NCBI GenBank assembly: GCA_003600225.1
Contig: QZFT01000020.1
Coordinates: 1-64,000, forward strand
Direction: 5' to 3'
Length of the DNA stretch: 64,000 nucleotides
DNA from: Pseudonocardiaceae bacterium YIM PH 21723
Lineage (GTDB): Bacteria; Actinomycetota; Actinomycetes; Mycobacteriales; Pseudonocardiaceae
The position numbers were made by a program, and so were the translations under genes. Below are positions 17,653 through 26,168 of the stretch, piece by piece. The notes beneath the pieces are model-generated. The model had not been told where the DNA came from, searched no databases, and saw only the letters and a list, made by a program, of their open reading frames with translations. Positions within the stretch are counted from its first letter, which is position 1. Every line of letters starts with the position of its first letter.

Positions 17653-17841
17653 TAGATGCTCGATTCAGCCAGTGCGCCCCGGACATAGATCAACTCGACT
17701 ACCGGACCCGACGTGACATGATCACAGACGGTGATGCAACATAAGCCTGTTGGGTGTCGCTTTACCACGTAAGGTCGGCGACTCCTGGCTGGTAGAAGGA
17801 TAAAATTCCGCAGCCTGCCCCTTGACCAAGGCCATTACTCC

Positions 17842-19971
17842 ATGTCGAAGCCGCACCAGCAACACGCACAGAGCACCGGGTACCCGCCGGATCTGGTCCG
17901 CGGGCGCTCCGTGCTGGCCAGGAAGTGGAGCTACCTGCTGAGCCAGGCCGTCGTCACCGCGGTGGCGGGCGCCGACCTGGACAAACTGGTCGCCGAGCAG
18001 CTGGACGTGCTCTGCGACGCGGTGCGCACGCATCCCTTCGACGCCCGGCCGCCGGAGCTCGTCGGCCAGCGCCTGGTCGCGATGGGTTTCATCACCGACG
18101 GCGGCCTGCGCTGCACGCTCGACGTGCTGAGCAAGGGCCTGGTCAACCTCGCCGAGTTCACCCCCGGCGACCTCGGGCAGATCATGCTCGCGCTGAACGC
18201 CCTCTCCTGCGGCTACGTCACGGCGACCAAGGACGCCGTGTTCGAGCAGCAGGAGGGCATGCAGATGGCCCTGCTCAAGGCGGTGCGGGACGCCCGTTCC
18301 CGGATCCAGCGCAGCGAGGCGCGGATGGGCGCGTTCGAGCAGTCCACCACCAGCGGCCTGCTGGTACTGAGCCTGGAAGGTCAGGTGCGCCGGGCCAACG
18401 CCACCATCGGCCAGATGCTGCACCGGCCGAGCGCCGAACTCATCGGCCGGGATGTCACCGGCCTGTTCCCCGAGTGCGACAACCGGCTCACCGAGGCCCT
18501 CGAAGCGCTGCGCGACGGCCGGGCGGACAAGACCAAGCTGCCGATGCGGCTGCTGGACGCGGACACCGAGGACCTGCACGTCACGGTCTCGCTGACCCTG
18601 GCGAAGGGCCCGGACGGGCTGCCGACCGAGTTCGTCATGGTGATCGAGGACGGCACCGAGCTGACGCTGCTGCAGCACGAGCTGCACCGGCAGTCGCTCA
18701 CCGACGTGCTGACCGGCCTGCCGAACCGGCAGGCCTTCGTCGGCCGGGTCCAGGACGTGTTGCGCAGCGCCGACCCGGCACACGGTGTCACCCTGATCCA
18801 CCTCGACCTCGACTCGTTCGGCCTGGTCACCGGCAGTCTCGGCCGGCAGGCGGGCGAACAGCTGCTCGCCCACGTGGCGGGCACCCTGCGCGGCGCGCTG
18901 CGCGAGGAACAGGCGTTGATCTCCCGGTTCGACGGCGACGAGTTCGGCATCCTGCTGGAGAACTCGGCCACCACCCCGGACATCGGGACGCTGATCGCCC
19001 GGCTGAGCCGTGAACTGGCCGAACCCATGTACCTCGACGAGCACGGCGTCGCCTGCACCGCCAGTTTCGGCGTGGTGCACCGCCCCTCCCCCAGGTTCAC
19101 CCCGGCCGAGCTGCTCCGCGTCGCGGCCCGCACACTGAGCCGGGCCAAGGCCGCGGGCCGTGGCCAGTGGGAGCTGTACGACCCGGAACAGGACGCCGCG
19201 GACCTGCGCCGCCAGTCCCTCGCGGTGAGCATGTCCGGCGCCTGGGAGAACGGGCTGATCTCCGTGCGGTACCGCCCGGTCGTGGCGTTGACCGACGAGC
19301 GGGTCGCCGCGCTGGAGGCCCGGCTGCGCTGGGACCTCGACGAGGACGACACTGAGCCGATCCTGCACGACGAGTGCGTGCGGCTGGCCGACAAGACCGG
19401 CCTGATGCTCACCCTCGGCACCTCGATGATGGAGATCGCCGCAGGTCAGGCCACCTGGTGGCGGCAGCGCATCGACATGCGCCGCCCGATGATCGTCAGC
19501 CTCACCGGCAACCAGCTGTCCGACGGTGAACTGGTGTCCCGGGTGATCAAGGTGCAGGAGAACACCGGCCTGAAGCCCGCCCAGCTGATGTTCGGCGTGC
19601 CCACGGCGGAGGTGCGCACCGACGACGCGGTGGACAACCTGACCGTGCTGGACGATATGGGCTTCGAGATCATGCTGGACGACTTCGGCCTCGGCCCCGG
19701 TGATCTGGCCGCGGTGACCGAACTTCCCGTGCACGGCGTCCGGGTCGCGCGCAGGCTGGTGGACATCGGTGACGTCACCGGCTGGGACTTCGTCGCGGGC
19801 CTGGTCGACCAGGTACGGCAGACCGGCGCGGCGGTGATCGTGGACGGCGTGGACGGCGAACTGCAGGCCCGCCGCTGGCTGGAGGCGGGCGCGCAGCTGG
19901 CCTCCGGCAAACTGGCCGGCATGGCGGTCGACCCGGGCGACATCGTGTCACTTCTCGCAGCCGAGGTCTGA
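17842..19971 (+). CDS. PAS-GGDEF-EAL protein with degenerate catalytic motifs
   Basis: A 709-residue cytoplasmic signalling protein. An N-terminal helical region (about 1-155) is followed by a PAS-like domain (about 165-275), a GGDEF domain (about 285-450) and an EAL domain (about 465-700). The GGDEF signature reads DGDEF at Asp364, an acceptable variant for diguanylate cyclase. The EAL signature reads EAR (492-494), and the later Lys is missing (VRVARRLV) although DDFGLG is kept. So the EAL part probably binds rather than cleaves c-di-GMP. No membrane segment is seen. It is monocistronic, with a 227-nt upstream region. Confidence 0.85.
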   Translation: MSKPHQQHAQSTGYPPDLVRGRSVLARKWSYLLSQAVVTAVAGADLDKLVAEQLDVLCDAVRTHPFDARPPELVGQRLVAMGFITDGGLRCTLDVLSKGLVNLAEFTPGDLGQIMLALNALSCGYVTATKDAVFEQQEGMQMALLKAVRDARSRIQRSEARMGAFEQSTTSGLLVLSLEGQVRRANATIGQMLHRPSAELIGRDVTGLFPECDNRLTEALEALRDGRADKTKLPMRLLDADTEDLHVTVSLTLAKGPDGLPTEFVMVIEDGTELTLLQHELHRQSLTDVLTGLPNRQAFVGRVQDVLRSADPAHGVTLIHLDLDSFGLVTGSLGRQAGEQLLAHVAGTLRGALREEQALISRFDGDEFGILLENSATTPDIGTLIARLSRELAEPMYLDEHGVACTASFGVVHRPSPRFTPAELLRVAARTLSRAKAAGRGQWELYDPEQDAADLRRQSLAVSMSGAWENGLISVRYRPVVALTDERVAALEARLRWDLDEDDTEPILHDECVRLADKTGLMLTLGTSMMEIAAGQATWWRQRIDMRRPMIVSLTGNQLSDGELVSRVIKVQENTGLKPAQLMFGVPTAEVRTDDAVDNLTVLDDMGFEIMLDDFGLGPGDLAAVTELPVHGVRVARRLVDIGDVTGWDFVAGLVDQVRQTGAAVIVDGVDGELQARRWLEAGAQLASGKLAGMAVDPGDIVSLLAAEV

Positions 19972-20017
19972 GCGAATCCCCTTACGCTGGAAGAAAGTTG
20001 GCCGGCATGGGGGAGAC

Positions 20018-21144
20018 ATGAGACTGCGAGCGTTGTTCAGCTGCACCGCCCTGATCAGCGGGTTGGTGCTGACCGGGGGAACCGCCCCGCGACGGGCGGC
20101 TACGACCAGGCCGAGCTCCAGCGCGGCATCGACAAGCTGCACGATCTGGGGGTCACCGGGATCGTCGCGCGGGTGAGCACCACGCGTGGGGAGTTCCGCG
20201 CGGTCAGCGGGGTCGCCGACCTGAAGCACCCGGAGCCACCGCGGCCCGATTCCCGGTTCCGGATCGCCAGCGTGACCAAGACCTTCGTCGCCACCACCCT
20301 GCTGCAACTGGCCGGTGAGGGCCGGGTGTCGCTGGACGACACCGTGAACCGGTGGCTCCCCGGGGTCCTCAAAGAGAACGTCGACAAGATCACCGTGCGC
20401 TACCTGCTGCAGCACCGCAGCGGTCTGTTCAACTACACCGAGGCCGACTGGCCCGCCACACCCGAGGAGTACGAGCGGACCAAGTACGTCTACGAGCAGC
20501 CGGAAGCGCTGATCAAGATCGCCAACGATCACCCGTCCCGGTTCGAGCCGGGTAGCCGGAGCCAGTACAGCAACACCGACTTCATCGTGCTGGGCATGAT
20601 CCTGGAGAAGGTGACCGGCAGGCCGTGGGGCGACAGCGTGCGCGACCGGATCATCCGGCCGCTGCACCTGACCGGCACCACCGACCCGGGGGCGGACGCC
20701 ACCATGCCGGATCCGCACGCCACCGGGTACAGCCAGTTCGCGGAGCACGGTCCGCTCGTCGACACCACGATCTCGGCGAGCAACTACGCGGACGGCGCGT
20801 TGCTCAGCACGACCCAGGACGTGAACACCTTCTTCCGCGCCCTGCTCGGTGGCAGACTGCTGCCCCCGGCGATCCAGCGGCAGCTGCTGACCGATCTGGT
20901 CGACTTCGACTACGAGGGCGACAAGGCGTACCGCGCGGGATACGGGATCTTCCGGCACCCGCTGCCCTGCGGCGGCTATCGCTGGGAGCACCTGGGCGGC
21001 ACCCTCGGCTACCAGACATTGGCCGCGACGACCCAGGACGGGAAGCGCAGCGTGGTGGTGTCCCGGTCCAGCGACAACTGGGACAACTGGGCGCAGATCA
21101 ACGAGCAGGTCATGCACATCGCCGATCAGGCGCTGTGCGGCTGA
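20018..21144 (+). pseudogene. serine hydrolase (beta-lactamase / S12 family) with frameshift after the signal peptide
   Basis: The catalytic domain is intact: SVTK (Ser at 20269), YSN in SQYSNTDF, and HLGGT as the third motif, as in D-alanyl-D-alanine carboxypeptidases and class C-like esterases. Its frame has no start codon upstream until GTG 20173, which would cut off the conserved start (YDQAELQRGIDKLHDLGV). A signal peptide (MRLRALFSCTALISGLVLTG) begins at ATG 20018 with GGGGGAGAC upstream, but in another frame that stops at 20174. One extra base around 20083-20100 would join the two. Either the gene is broken or the assembly has an error there. Confidence 0.75.
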
Positions 21145-21166
21145 GACCTGTGCCACGCTGAGTCGC

Positions 21167-21925
21167 ATGACTTTGCTGACGGGTAAGAACGCGATCGTCT
21201 ACGGCGGAGGCGGCGCCATCGGTGGGGCGGTGGCGCGGGCCTTCGCCGCGGCCGGAGCGACGGTGCACCTGGCCGGCCGCACGGCGGAACCGCTGAACCG
21301 GGTGGCCGAGCAGATCACCGGGGCCGGCGGCCAGGCGACCACCACCCAGCTGGACGCCACGGTGGCCGAGCAGGTGGACGCGCATGCCGAGCGGGTGGCC
21401 GGTGGGCACGGCAGCCTGGACATCTCGATCAACCTGATCGGGGTGAACGACGTGCAGGGCACCCCGCTGGTGGAGATGGACCTGGAGGACTTCCAGGCGC
21501 CGATCCGCACCGCGCTGCGCAGTACGTTCCTCACCACCCAGGCCGCCGCCCGGCGGATGATCAAGCAGGGCTCCGGGGTGATCCTCACCTTCGGCGGCTC
21601 CGGCGCCCCGGTGCGCGACTACTACATCGGCGGCTTCCAGGTCGCCCTGCACGCGGTGGACTTCCTGCGCAGGCAGCTGGCCTCCGAGCTGGGACGACAC
21701 GGGATCCGGGTGGTCGGCCTGACCACCGGCGGCGTCCCGGAGACCATCCCGGCGGACATGGCCGGCCGCGAGGAGATCACCCGGGCACTGGACGGTTCCA
21801 CCCTGCTGGGCCGGTCGGCCTCGCTGGCCGATGTGGGCACGATCGCGGTGTTCGCCGCCTCGGACACCGGCCGCGTCTTCACCGGGACCAGCCTGAACAT
21901 CTCCCTGGGAGCGATCATCGACTGA
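21167..21925 (+). CDS. SDR-family oxidoreductase, atypical active site
   Basis: A 252-residue short-chain dehydrogenase/reductase fold. The N-terminal dinucleotide loop reads YGGGGAIGGAVA and the acidic/basic strand AGRTAEPL suggests NADP(H). The catalytic region shows Ser (GGSGAP) and Tyr (RDYYIGGF), but the expected Lys four residues after Tyr is absent (Gly or Phe there). Similar atypical SDRs occur in actinomycetes. Activity is therefore uncertain. ATG 21167 starts 22 nt after the serine hydrolase stop, so the two may be cotranscribed. Confidence 0.82.
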   Translation: MTLLTGKNAIVYGGGGAIGGAVARAFAAAGATVHLAGRTAEPLNRVAEQITGAGGQATTTQLDATVAEQVDAHAERVAGGHGSLDISINLIGVNDVQGTPLVEMDLEDFQAPIRTALRSTFLTTQAAARRMIKQGSGVILTFGGSGAPVRDYYIGGFQVALHAVDFLRRQLASELGRHGIRVVGLTTGGVPETIPADMAGREEITRALDGSTLLGRSASLADVGTIAVFAASDTGRVFTGTSLNISLGAIID

Positions 21926-21947
21926 GCACTTTCTGCAGAAAGTGCTC
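21924..21947. terminator. 24-nt perfect palindrome at the SDR stop
   Basis: Two 12-nt arms (GAGCACTTTCTG and its complement) with no loop, overlapping the SDR stop codon. The opposite gene ends at 21951, so it separates convergent genes. Confidence 0.65.
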
Positions 21948-21950
21948 CGG

Positions 21951-22355
21951 TCAGCGCAGGGCGGCGACGAGCCGGTCCAGGGTGCGGCCGGCGGCTTTGC
22001 CCCGGTCCAGCCAGGAGACGCGTGGGGCGGCGGCGCGCAGCGCCAGGATGGTGAGCGGTCCGTCGGTGCGGGCCCAGGCCGTGCACACGACGGGCCGGTC
22101 GTCCTCGGAGAGCACCGCGCGCACCCGGCGGGAGTCCGCGTCGGCGGTGTCGGTGTCGAGGACCTCGCCCAGCCGTTCCAGCGCGGCGTGCACCCGGGAG
22201 AACACGTCGGTCACCGGCTGCCCGAACGGCAGCCTGGTCGTCTGGATCTGCTTGCGTAACTCTCGGGTGTTCCAGTGCGGGCCGGCCGTGTCCACCATGA
22301 TCTGGCGCAGCAACCGGCTCTCACTCGCGTCGTCGAACGGCGGCGCAGTAGTCAC
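21951..22355 (-). CDS. conserved hypothetical protein
   Basis: A 134-residue soluble protein rich in Arg and Ala, with no recognised family. GTG 22355 overlaps the stop of the upstream DeoR-type regulator gene in a GTGA arrangement, so the two are co-translated. It starts MTTAPPFDDASESRLLRQIM and has predicted helices at both ends with a short beta-rich middle (RPVVCTAWARTDGPLTILAL). Confidence 0.65.
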   Translation of the reverse strand: MTTAPPFDDASESRLLRQIMVDTAGPHWNTRELRKQIQTTRLPFGQPVTDVFSRVHAALERLGEVLDTDTADADSRRVRAVLSEDDRPVVCTAWARTDGPLTILALRAAAPRVSWLDRGKAAGRTLDRLVAALR

Positions 22356-23137
22356 ACTGCCAGGACAGTAACGCCAGCCGCCTCGAAGGCCGCAACCTGG
22401 TCCGCCGGAGCGTCCTGATCGGTCACCAGGGTGTCGATCCGCTGCACCGGGCAGATCTGCGCGAAGGCCCGCCTGCCCAGCTTGGAACCGTCGGCCACCG
22501 CGATGATCCGCTGCGAGCGCTCCACCATCAGCCGGTTGATCGAGGCCTCGCCCTCGTGGTGCGCGGCGGCGCCGATGACCGGGTCGATGGCGTCCACGCC
22601 CAGCACCAGGGTGCCGATGGACAGCTCCTCCAGCACCCGGCTGGCGAGGGGGCCGGACAGTTCGAAGGACTGCGGCCGGGGTACCCCACCGGTGACCACG
22701 ATCTTCACGTTGGGCCGCACCGCGAGCTCGTTGGCGATGTTCAACGCGTTGGTGACCACGGTCAGCCCGGGCTCCTCGCCCCGGCTGTTCAGGTCGGTGC
22801 GCACGGCGAGGGCCCTGGCCACCCCGGTGGTCGTGGTGCCACCGTTGAGCCCGACCACGGCGCCCCGCTCGATCAGCCCGGCCGCCGTGGCGGCGATCCG
22901 CTGCTTCTCCGGGGCGTTGCGCGCCACCTTGTAGCGCAGCGGCAGGTCGTAGGCGAAGTCGTTGGCCACCGCGCCGCCCCGGGTGCGGGTCATCAGCTGC
23001 TGAGCGGCCAGATGGTCGAAGTCACGACGGATGGTCGCGGCGGAGACGCCGAGCTCGGCGGCCACCTCGTCCACATCCAGGCGTTCCCGCTGTCCGAGCA
23101 GTTCCAGCAGCGTGCTCAGGCGTTCATGCCGGGCCAT
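22352..23137 (-). CDS. DeoR-family sugar regulator
   Basis: A 261-residue regulator with an N-terminal winged helix (LDVDEVAAELGVSAATIRRD) and a C-terminal sugar-phosphate sensing domain (VVGLNGGTTTTGVARAL, GVDAIDP, KLGRRAF). DeoR proteins such as AgaR and GlpR repress sugar operons until a phosphorylated sugar binds. The next genes encode a sugar ABC importer, and AgaS, PfkB and aldolase genes lie 10 kb away, so an AgaR-like role fits. ATG 23137 follows GGGAGA. Confidence 0.85.
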   Translation of the reverse strand: MARHERLSTLLELLGQRERLDVDEVAAELGVSAATIRRDFDHLAAQQLMTRTRGGAVANDFAYDLPLRYKVARNAPEKQRIAATAAGLIERGAVVGLNGGTTTTGVARALAVRTDLNSRGEEPGLTVVTNALNIANELAVRPNVKIVVTGGVPRPQSFELSGPLASRVLEELSIGTLVLGVDAIDPVIGAAAHHEGEASINRLMVERSQRIIAVADGSKLGRRAFAQICPVQRIDTLVTDQDAPADQVAAFEAAGVTVLAV

Positions 23138-23156
23138 TCGACCGTCTCCCGTCGGT

Positions 23157-23168
23157 GATTGACTGCGC
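23157..23168. promoter_or_regulatory. possible operator upstream of the DeoR gene
   Basis: The element TTGACTGCGC lies 20-30 nt upstream of the regulator's start. A related core (AACTGCGC then GAAA) occurs upstream of the ABC operon and the agaS-type operon. The match here is the weakest of the three. Confidence 0.3.
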
Positions 23169-23253
23169 ATCAGACTGTTCGTAACAAGCCGATTTCACGC
23201 AGTATCCCGCAGGATAGCCGATCGATGACAGCTTCCACTTGCGGCACTGCCAG

Positions 23254-23304
23254 CCGAACTTGACGAGTTTCGGGATGCTCTTTCCCGAAACTCGTCAAGT
23301 TCGG
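23254..23304 (-). terminator. perfect 22-bp hairpin after the sugar ABC operon
   Basis: Arms 23254-23275 and 23283-23304 with a 7-nt loop, just after the stop codon of the ATPase gene. The arm contains CGAACTTGACGAGTTTCGG, related to the hairpins at 32949 and 40661. Confidence 0.8.
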
Positions 23305-23311
23305 GGTGGGG

Positions 23312-24367
23312 CTAGTCGGGCAGGCGGTCGCCGGTGGCGGTGTCGAACAGGTGCGCCTGGTCGGGCTTCACCTTCAGGCCGATCCGGTCACCGCGCTGCC
23401 ACGGGGACATCCCCGGAGTGCGCACGGTGAGAACGCCGTTCGGCACCTTGCAGTAGAGGTACTGGTCGCTGCCCAGTTCCTCGACCACCTCGACCACGGC
23501 CTCCAGGCCGTCGACCGGGTTCACCGTCTCCCAGGCCTCCGGGCGCACGCCGACGACCACGTCCGGGCCGGTCAGCGCGGAGCGCTGCGCGGGCGTCAGC
23601 CCGACGCCGGACGGCAGGGTGTCCGCGGTGAAGTCCAGCAGGTTCATCGCCGGGGAGCCGATGAAACCGGCCACGAACACGTTGGCGGGCCTGGCGAACA
23701 GGCCGATGGGCGTGTCGCACTGTTGCAGCACGCCCTCCTTGAGCACCGCGACCCGGTCGCCCATGGTCATCGCCTCGACCTGGTCGTGGGTCACGTAGAT
23801 CGTGGTGGTGCCCAGCCGCCGCTGCAGCGAGGCGATCTGGGTCCGGGTCTGCACCCGCAGCTTGGCGTCCAGGTTGGACAGCGGTTCGTCCATCAGGAAG
23901 ACCGCCGGTTCCCGGACGATCGCCCGGCCCATGGCGACCCGCTGCCGCTGGCCACCGGAGAGCTTGGCCGGCTTGCGCTCCAGGTACTGGGCGAGGTCCA
24001 GCAGTTCCGCCGCCTCGCGGACCTTCTTCTCCCGGTCCGTCTTGTTCATCCCGGCGATCTTGAGGTGGAAGCCGATGTTCTCCGCCACCGACATGTGCGG
24101 GTAGAGCGCGTAGTTCTGGAACACCATCGCGATGTCCCGCCCGGCGGGCGGTACCTCGGTGACGTCCCGCTCGCCGATGTGGATGGAGCCCTTGTCGACG
24201 CCCTCCAGCCCGGCGAGCATCCGCAGCGAGGTGGACTTGCCGCAGCCGGACGGACCCACCAGCACCAGGAACTCACCGTCCGGGACGTCCAGGTTCAGCG
24301 AGTTCACAGCCGGGCGGTCCACCCCGGCGAAATAACGGGTGGCGTCCTTGAAGATCACTTCAGCCAT
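23312..24367 (-). CDS. sugar ABC transporter ATP-binding protein
   Basis: A 351-residue ATPase of the UgpC/MalK/MsiK type. Walker A GPSGCGKST, signature LSGGQRQRV, Walker B region AVFLMDEPLSNLD and the H-loop YVTHDQVEAMTMGD are all intact. The C-terminal 115 residues form the regulatory OB-type domain. It powers import through the two permeases encoded upstream. The gene is last in a four-gene operon (binding protein, permease, permease, ATPase). Confidence 0.93.
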   Translation of the reverse strand: MAEVIFKDATRYFAGVDRPAVNSLNLDVPDGEFLVLVGPSGCGKSTSLRMLAGLEGVDKGSIHIGERDVTEVPPAGRDIAMVFQNYALYPHMSVAENIGFHLKIAGMNKTDREKKVREAAELLDLAQYLERKPAKLSGGQRQRVAMGRAIVREPAVFLMDEPLSNLDAKLRVQTRTQIASLQRRLGTTTIYVTHDQVEAMTMGDRVAVLKEGVLQQCDTPIGLFARPANVFVAGFIGSPAMNLLDFTADTLPSGVGLTPAQRSALTGPDVVVGVRPEAWETVNPVDGLEAVVEVVEELGSDQYLYCKVPNGVLTVRTPGMSPWQRGDRIGLKVKPDQAHLFDTATGDRLPD

Positions 24368-24373
24368 GGTTAC

Positions 24374-25246
24374 CTACTTTCCTGACCCCAGGGTGAGCCC
24401 GGTGATGATCTGCCGGGCCAGCACGACGTACAGCAACAACATCGGCAGTACCACCAGCGCGACGCCGGCGATCAGGCCGCCGTACTCCGACTGGTAGCTC
24501 GCGGCGCCGTAGAAGGTGAACAGCGCCCGTGACAGGGTGAACTCCGCCTGGTCCTTGAGGAAGACGATCGCCAGCAGGGTCTCGTTCCACAGGCCGATGG
24601 CGTTCAGGATCAACGCGGTGATCAGGCCGCCACGCGCCAGCGGCAGCATCACCGAGAAGAAGGTGCGGGTGGCGGACGCGCCGTCGATGGCCGCCGCCTC
24701 CTCCAGTTCGTCGGGCAGCGAGCGGAAGAACCCGGTCAGCAGGAACACCGTGAACGGGATCGACAACGCCACGTACACGATGAACAGGCCGTAGATGTTG
24801 TCCAGGTGGACCTTGGACAGCACCACGAACAGCGGGATGACCACGGTCTGGAACGGCACGCCCATGCCGACCGCGATCACGTTGGTCAGGCCGCCCGCCC
24901 CGCGGACCCCGAACCGGGTCAGCGCGTAGGCCGCCGGGGCGGAGATCGCCACGGTGACCACGGTGGCCAGGCCGACCAGCAGCACGGTGGAGACCACCGC
25001 TTCGCCGAATCCGGCCTGGTTCCAGGCGTATTCAAAGTTCCGGAACGGCACGCCGCGCTGGAACCAGGTGTAGGGCAGCGCGAACGGCTTGGTGAAGATC
25101 TCGATCGGCGTCTTGAAGGCCGCCGCGATCAGCCAGTACAGCACCAGCAGGTTGAACGCGGTGACCAGCCAGACCACCACGGTGCCGATGAACTTGAGCG
25201 GAGAGAAGCGGCGCGATCCGGGCGCCGGCTTGGGTTTGTAGGCCAC
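24374..25246 (-). CDS. carbohydrate ABC transporter permease, MalG type
   Basis: A 290-residue inner-membrane permease with six hydrophobic segments and the coupling EAA-type loop (EEAAAIDGASATRTFFSVML). The N-terminus is basic and cytoplasmic (MAYKPKPAPGSRRF). GTG 25246 follows AAAGGG. It pairs with the permease encoded 10 nt upstream and feeds the ATPase encoded 6 nt downstream. Confidence 0.92.
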   Translation of the reverse strand: MAYKPKPAPGSRRFSPLKFIGTVVVWLVTAFNLLVLYWLIAAAFKTPIEIFTKPFALPYTWFQRGVPFRNFEYAWNQAGFGEAVVSTVLLVGLATVVTVAISAPAAYALTRFGVRGAGGLTNVIAVGMGVPFQTVVIPLFVVLSKVHLDNIYGLFIVYVALSIPFTVFLLTGFFRSLPDELEEAAAIDGASATRTFFSVMLPLARGGLITALILNAIGLWNETLLAIVFLKDQAEFTLSRALFTFYGAASYQSEYGGLIAGVALVVLPMLLLYVVLARQIITGLTLGSGK

Positions 25247-25256
25247 GGCAGCCCTT

Positions 25257-26168
25257 TCAGTATTGGAGCGCGTCGCGACGCATCAGCCTGCGCAGCGCGA
25301 CCACCAGGACGGACACCAGCACGATCATGGCCACCGCGCAGGCACACGCGGCACCGAAGTCGGGCGTCCCGTTCGAGCCGAAGGTCCGGTCGAACACGAA
25401 GATGCCCAGCGTCCACGCCCGGTTCGGCGGGGAGTACGTCCCCGGCCCGGCCAGCACGAACACCAACTCGAAGATCTTCAACGCGTTGATCGTCCACAGC
25501 ACCCCGGCCACCCCGATGACATCCCAGGTCAGCGGCAGGGTGATGTTGGTGAACTTCTGCCACGGCGACGCGCCCGCCAGGTCGCTGTCCTCGTAGAGGT
25601 ACGGCGGGATGTTGTCCACGGCGGCCATCAGGATGGTGATGAAGAAGCCGGAGGACGCCCAGATCAGCGAGGCCGTGACCACCCAGGTGACGTTGTCCGG
25701 CGCCAGGAACTTCTGCGCCGTGCCACCCAGCTCGGTGAGGATGAAGTTGGCCAGCCCCTGCTTGTGCGGCTGGTACTTGAACACGAAGCCGAGGAACATG
25801 CCGAGGGCCACCGGGGCGACGATGTTCGGGAAGAACAGGATCGCCCGGACCACCTTCCCGCCCCGCATGTCCCGCAGCACCATGGTGAACAGGAAGGCCA
25901 GCACGAAGGTGCCGACGCCGCCGGCGAACACATAGATCAGCGTGTTCACGAAGGAGAACTGGAAGGCCTCCGAGTTCAGCAACTGCTGGTAGTTCCCGAC
26001 GCCGTTGGGCTTCGGGGTGTCCCCTGCCCCCGCCCACTTGGTGAAGCTGAGCACCACGGTGGCCAGCGTGGGCAGCACCAGGAATGCCACGTACAACGCC
26101 ATCGCGGGCACCAGGAACGGCAGGAACAGCCGCCGCTTCCGGCCCACATGTGCAGCTATCGCCCCCAT
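25257..26168 (-). CDS. carbohydrate ABC transporter permease, MalF type
   Basis: A 303-residue permease with six hydrophobic segments and the coupling loop EDSDLAGASPWQKFTNITLP. ATG 26168 overlaps the binding-protein stop (TGATG), which argues against the 40-residue longer reading frame. The C-terminus ends in a basic helix (RRLMRRDALQY). Confidence 0.92.
   Translation of the reverse strand: MGAIAAHVGRKRRLFLPFLVPAMALYVAFLVLPTLATVVLSFTKWAGAGDTPKPNGVGNYQQLLNSEAFQFSFVNTLIYVFAGGVGTFVLAFLFTMVLRDMRGGKVVRAILFFPNIVAPVALGMFLGFVFKYQPHKQGLANFILTELGGTAQKFLAPDNVTWVVTASLIWASSGFFITILMAAVDNIPPYLYEDSDLAGASPWQKFTNITLPLTWDVIGVAGVLWTINALKIFELVFVLAGPGTYSPPNRAWTLGIFVFDRTFGSNGTPDFGAACACAVAMIVLVSVLVVALRRLMRRDALQY

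Noticed and set aside
17606-17694. Direct repeat CGGACATAGA (at about 17606 and 17684)
   Set aside because: Only two 10-nt copies, no palindrome and no clear link to a promoter; likely chance.
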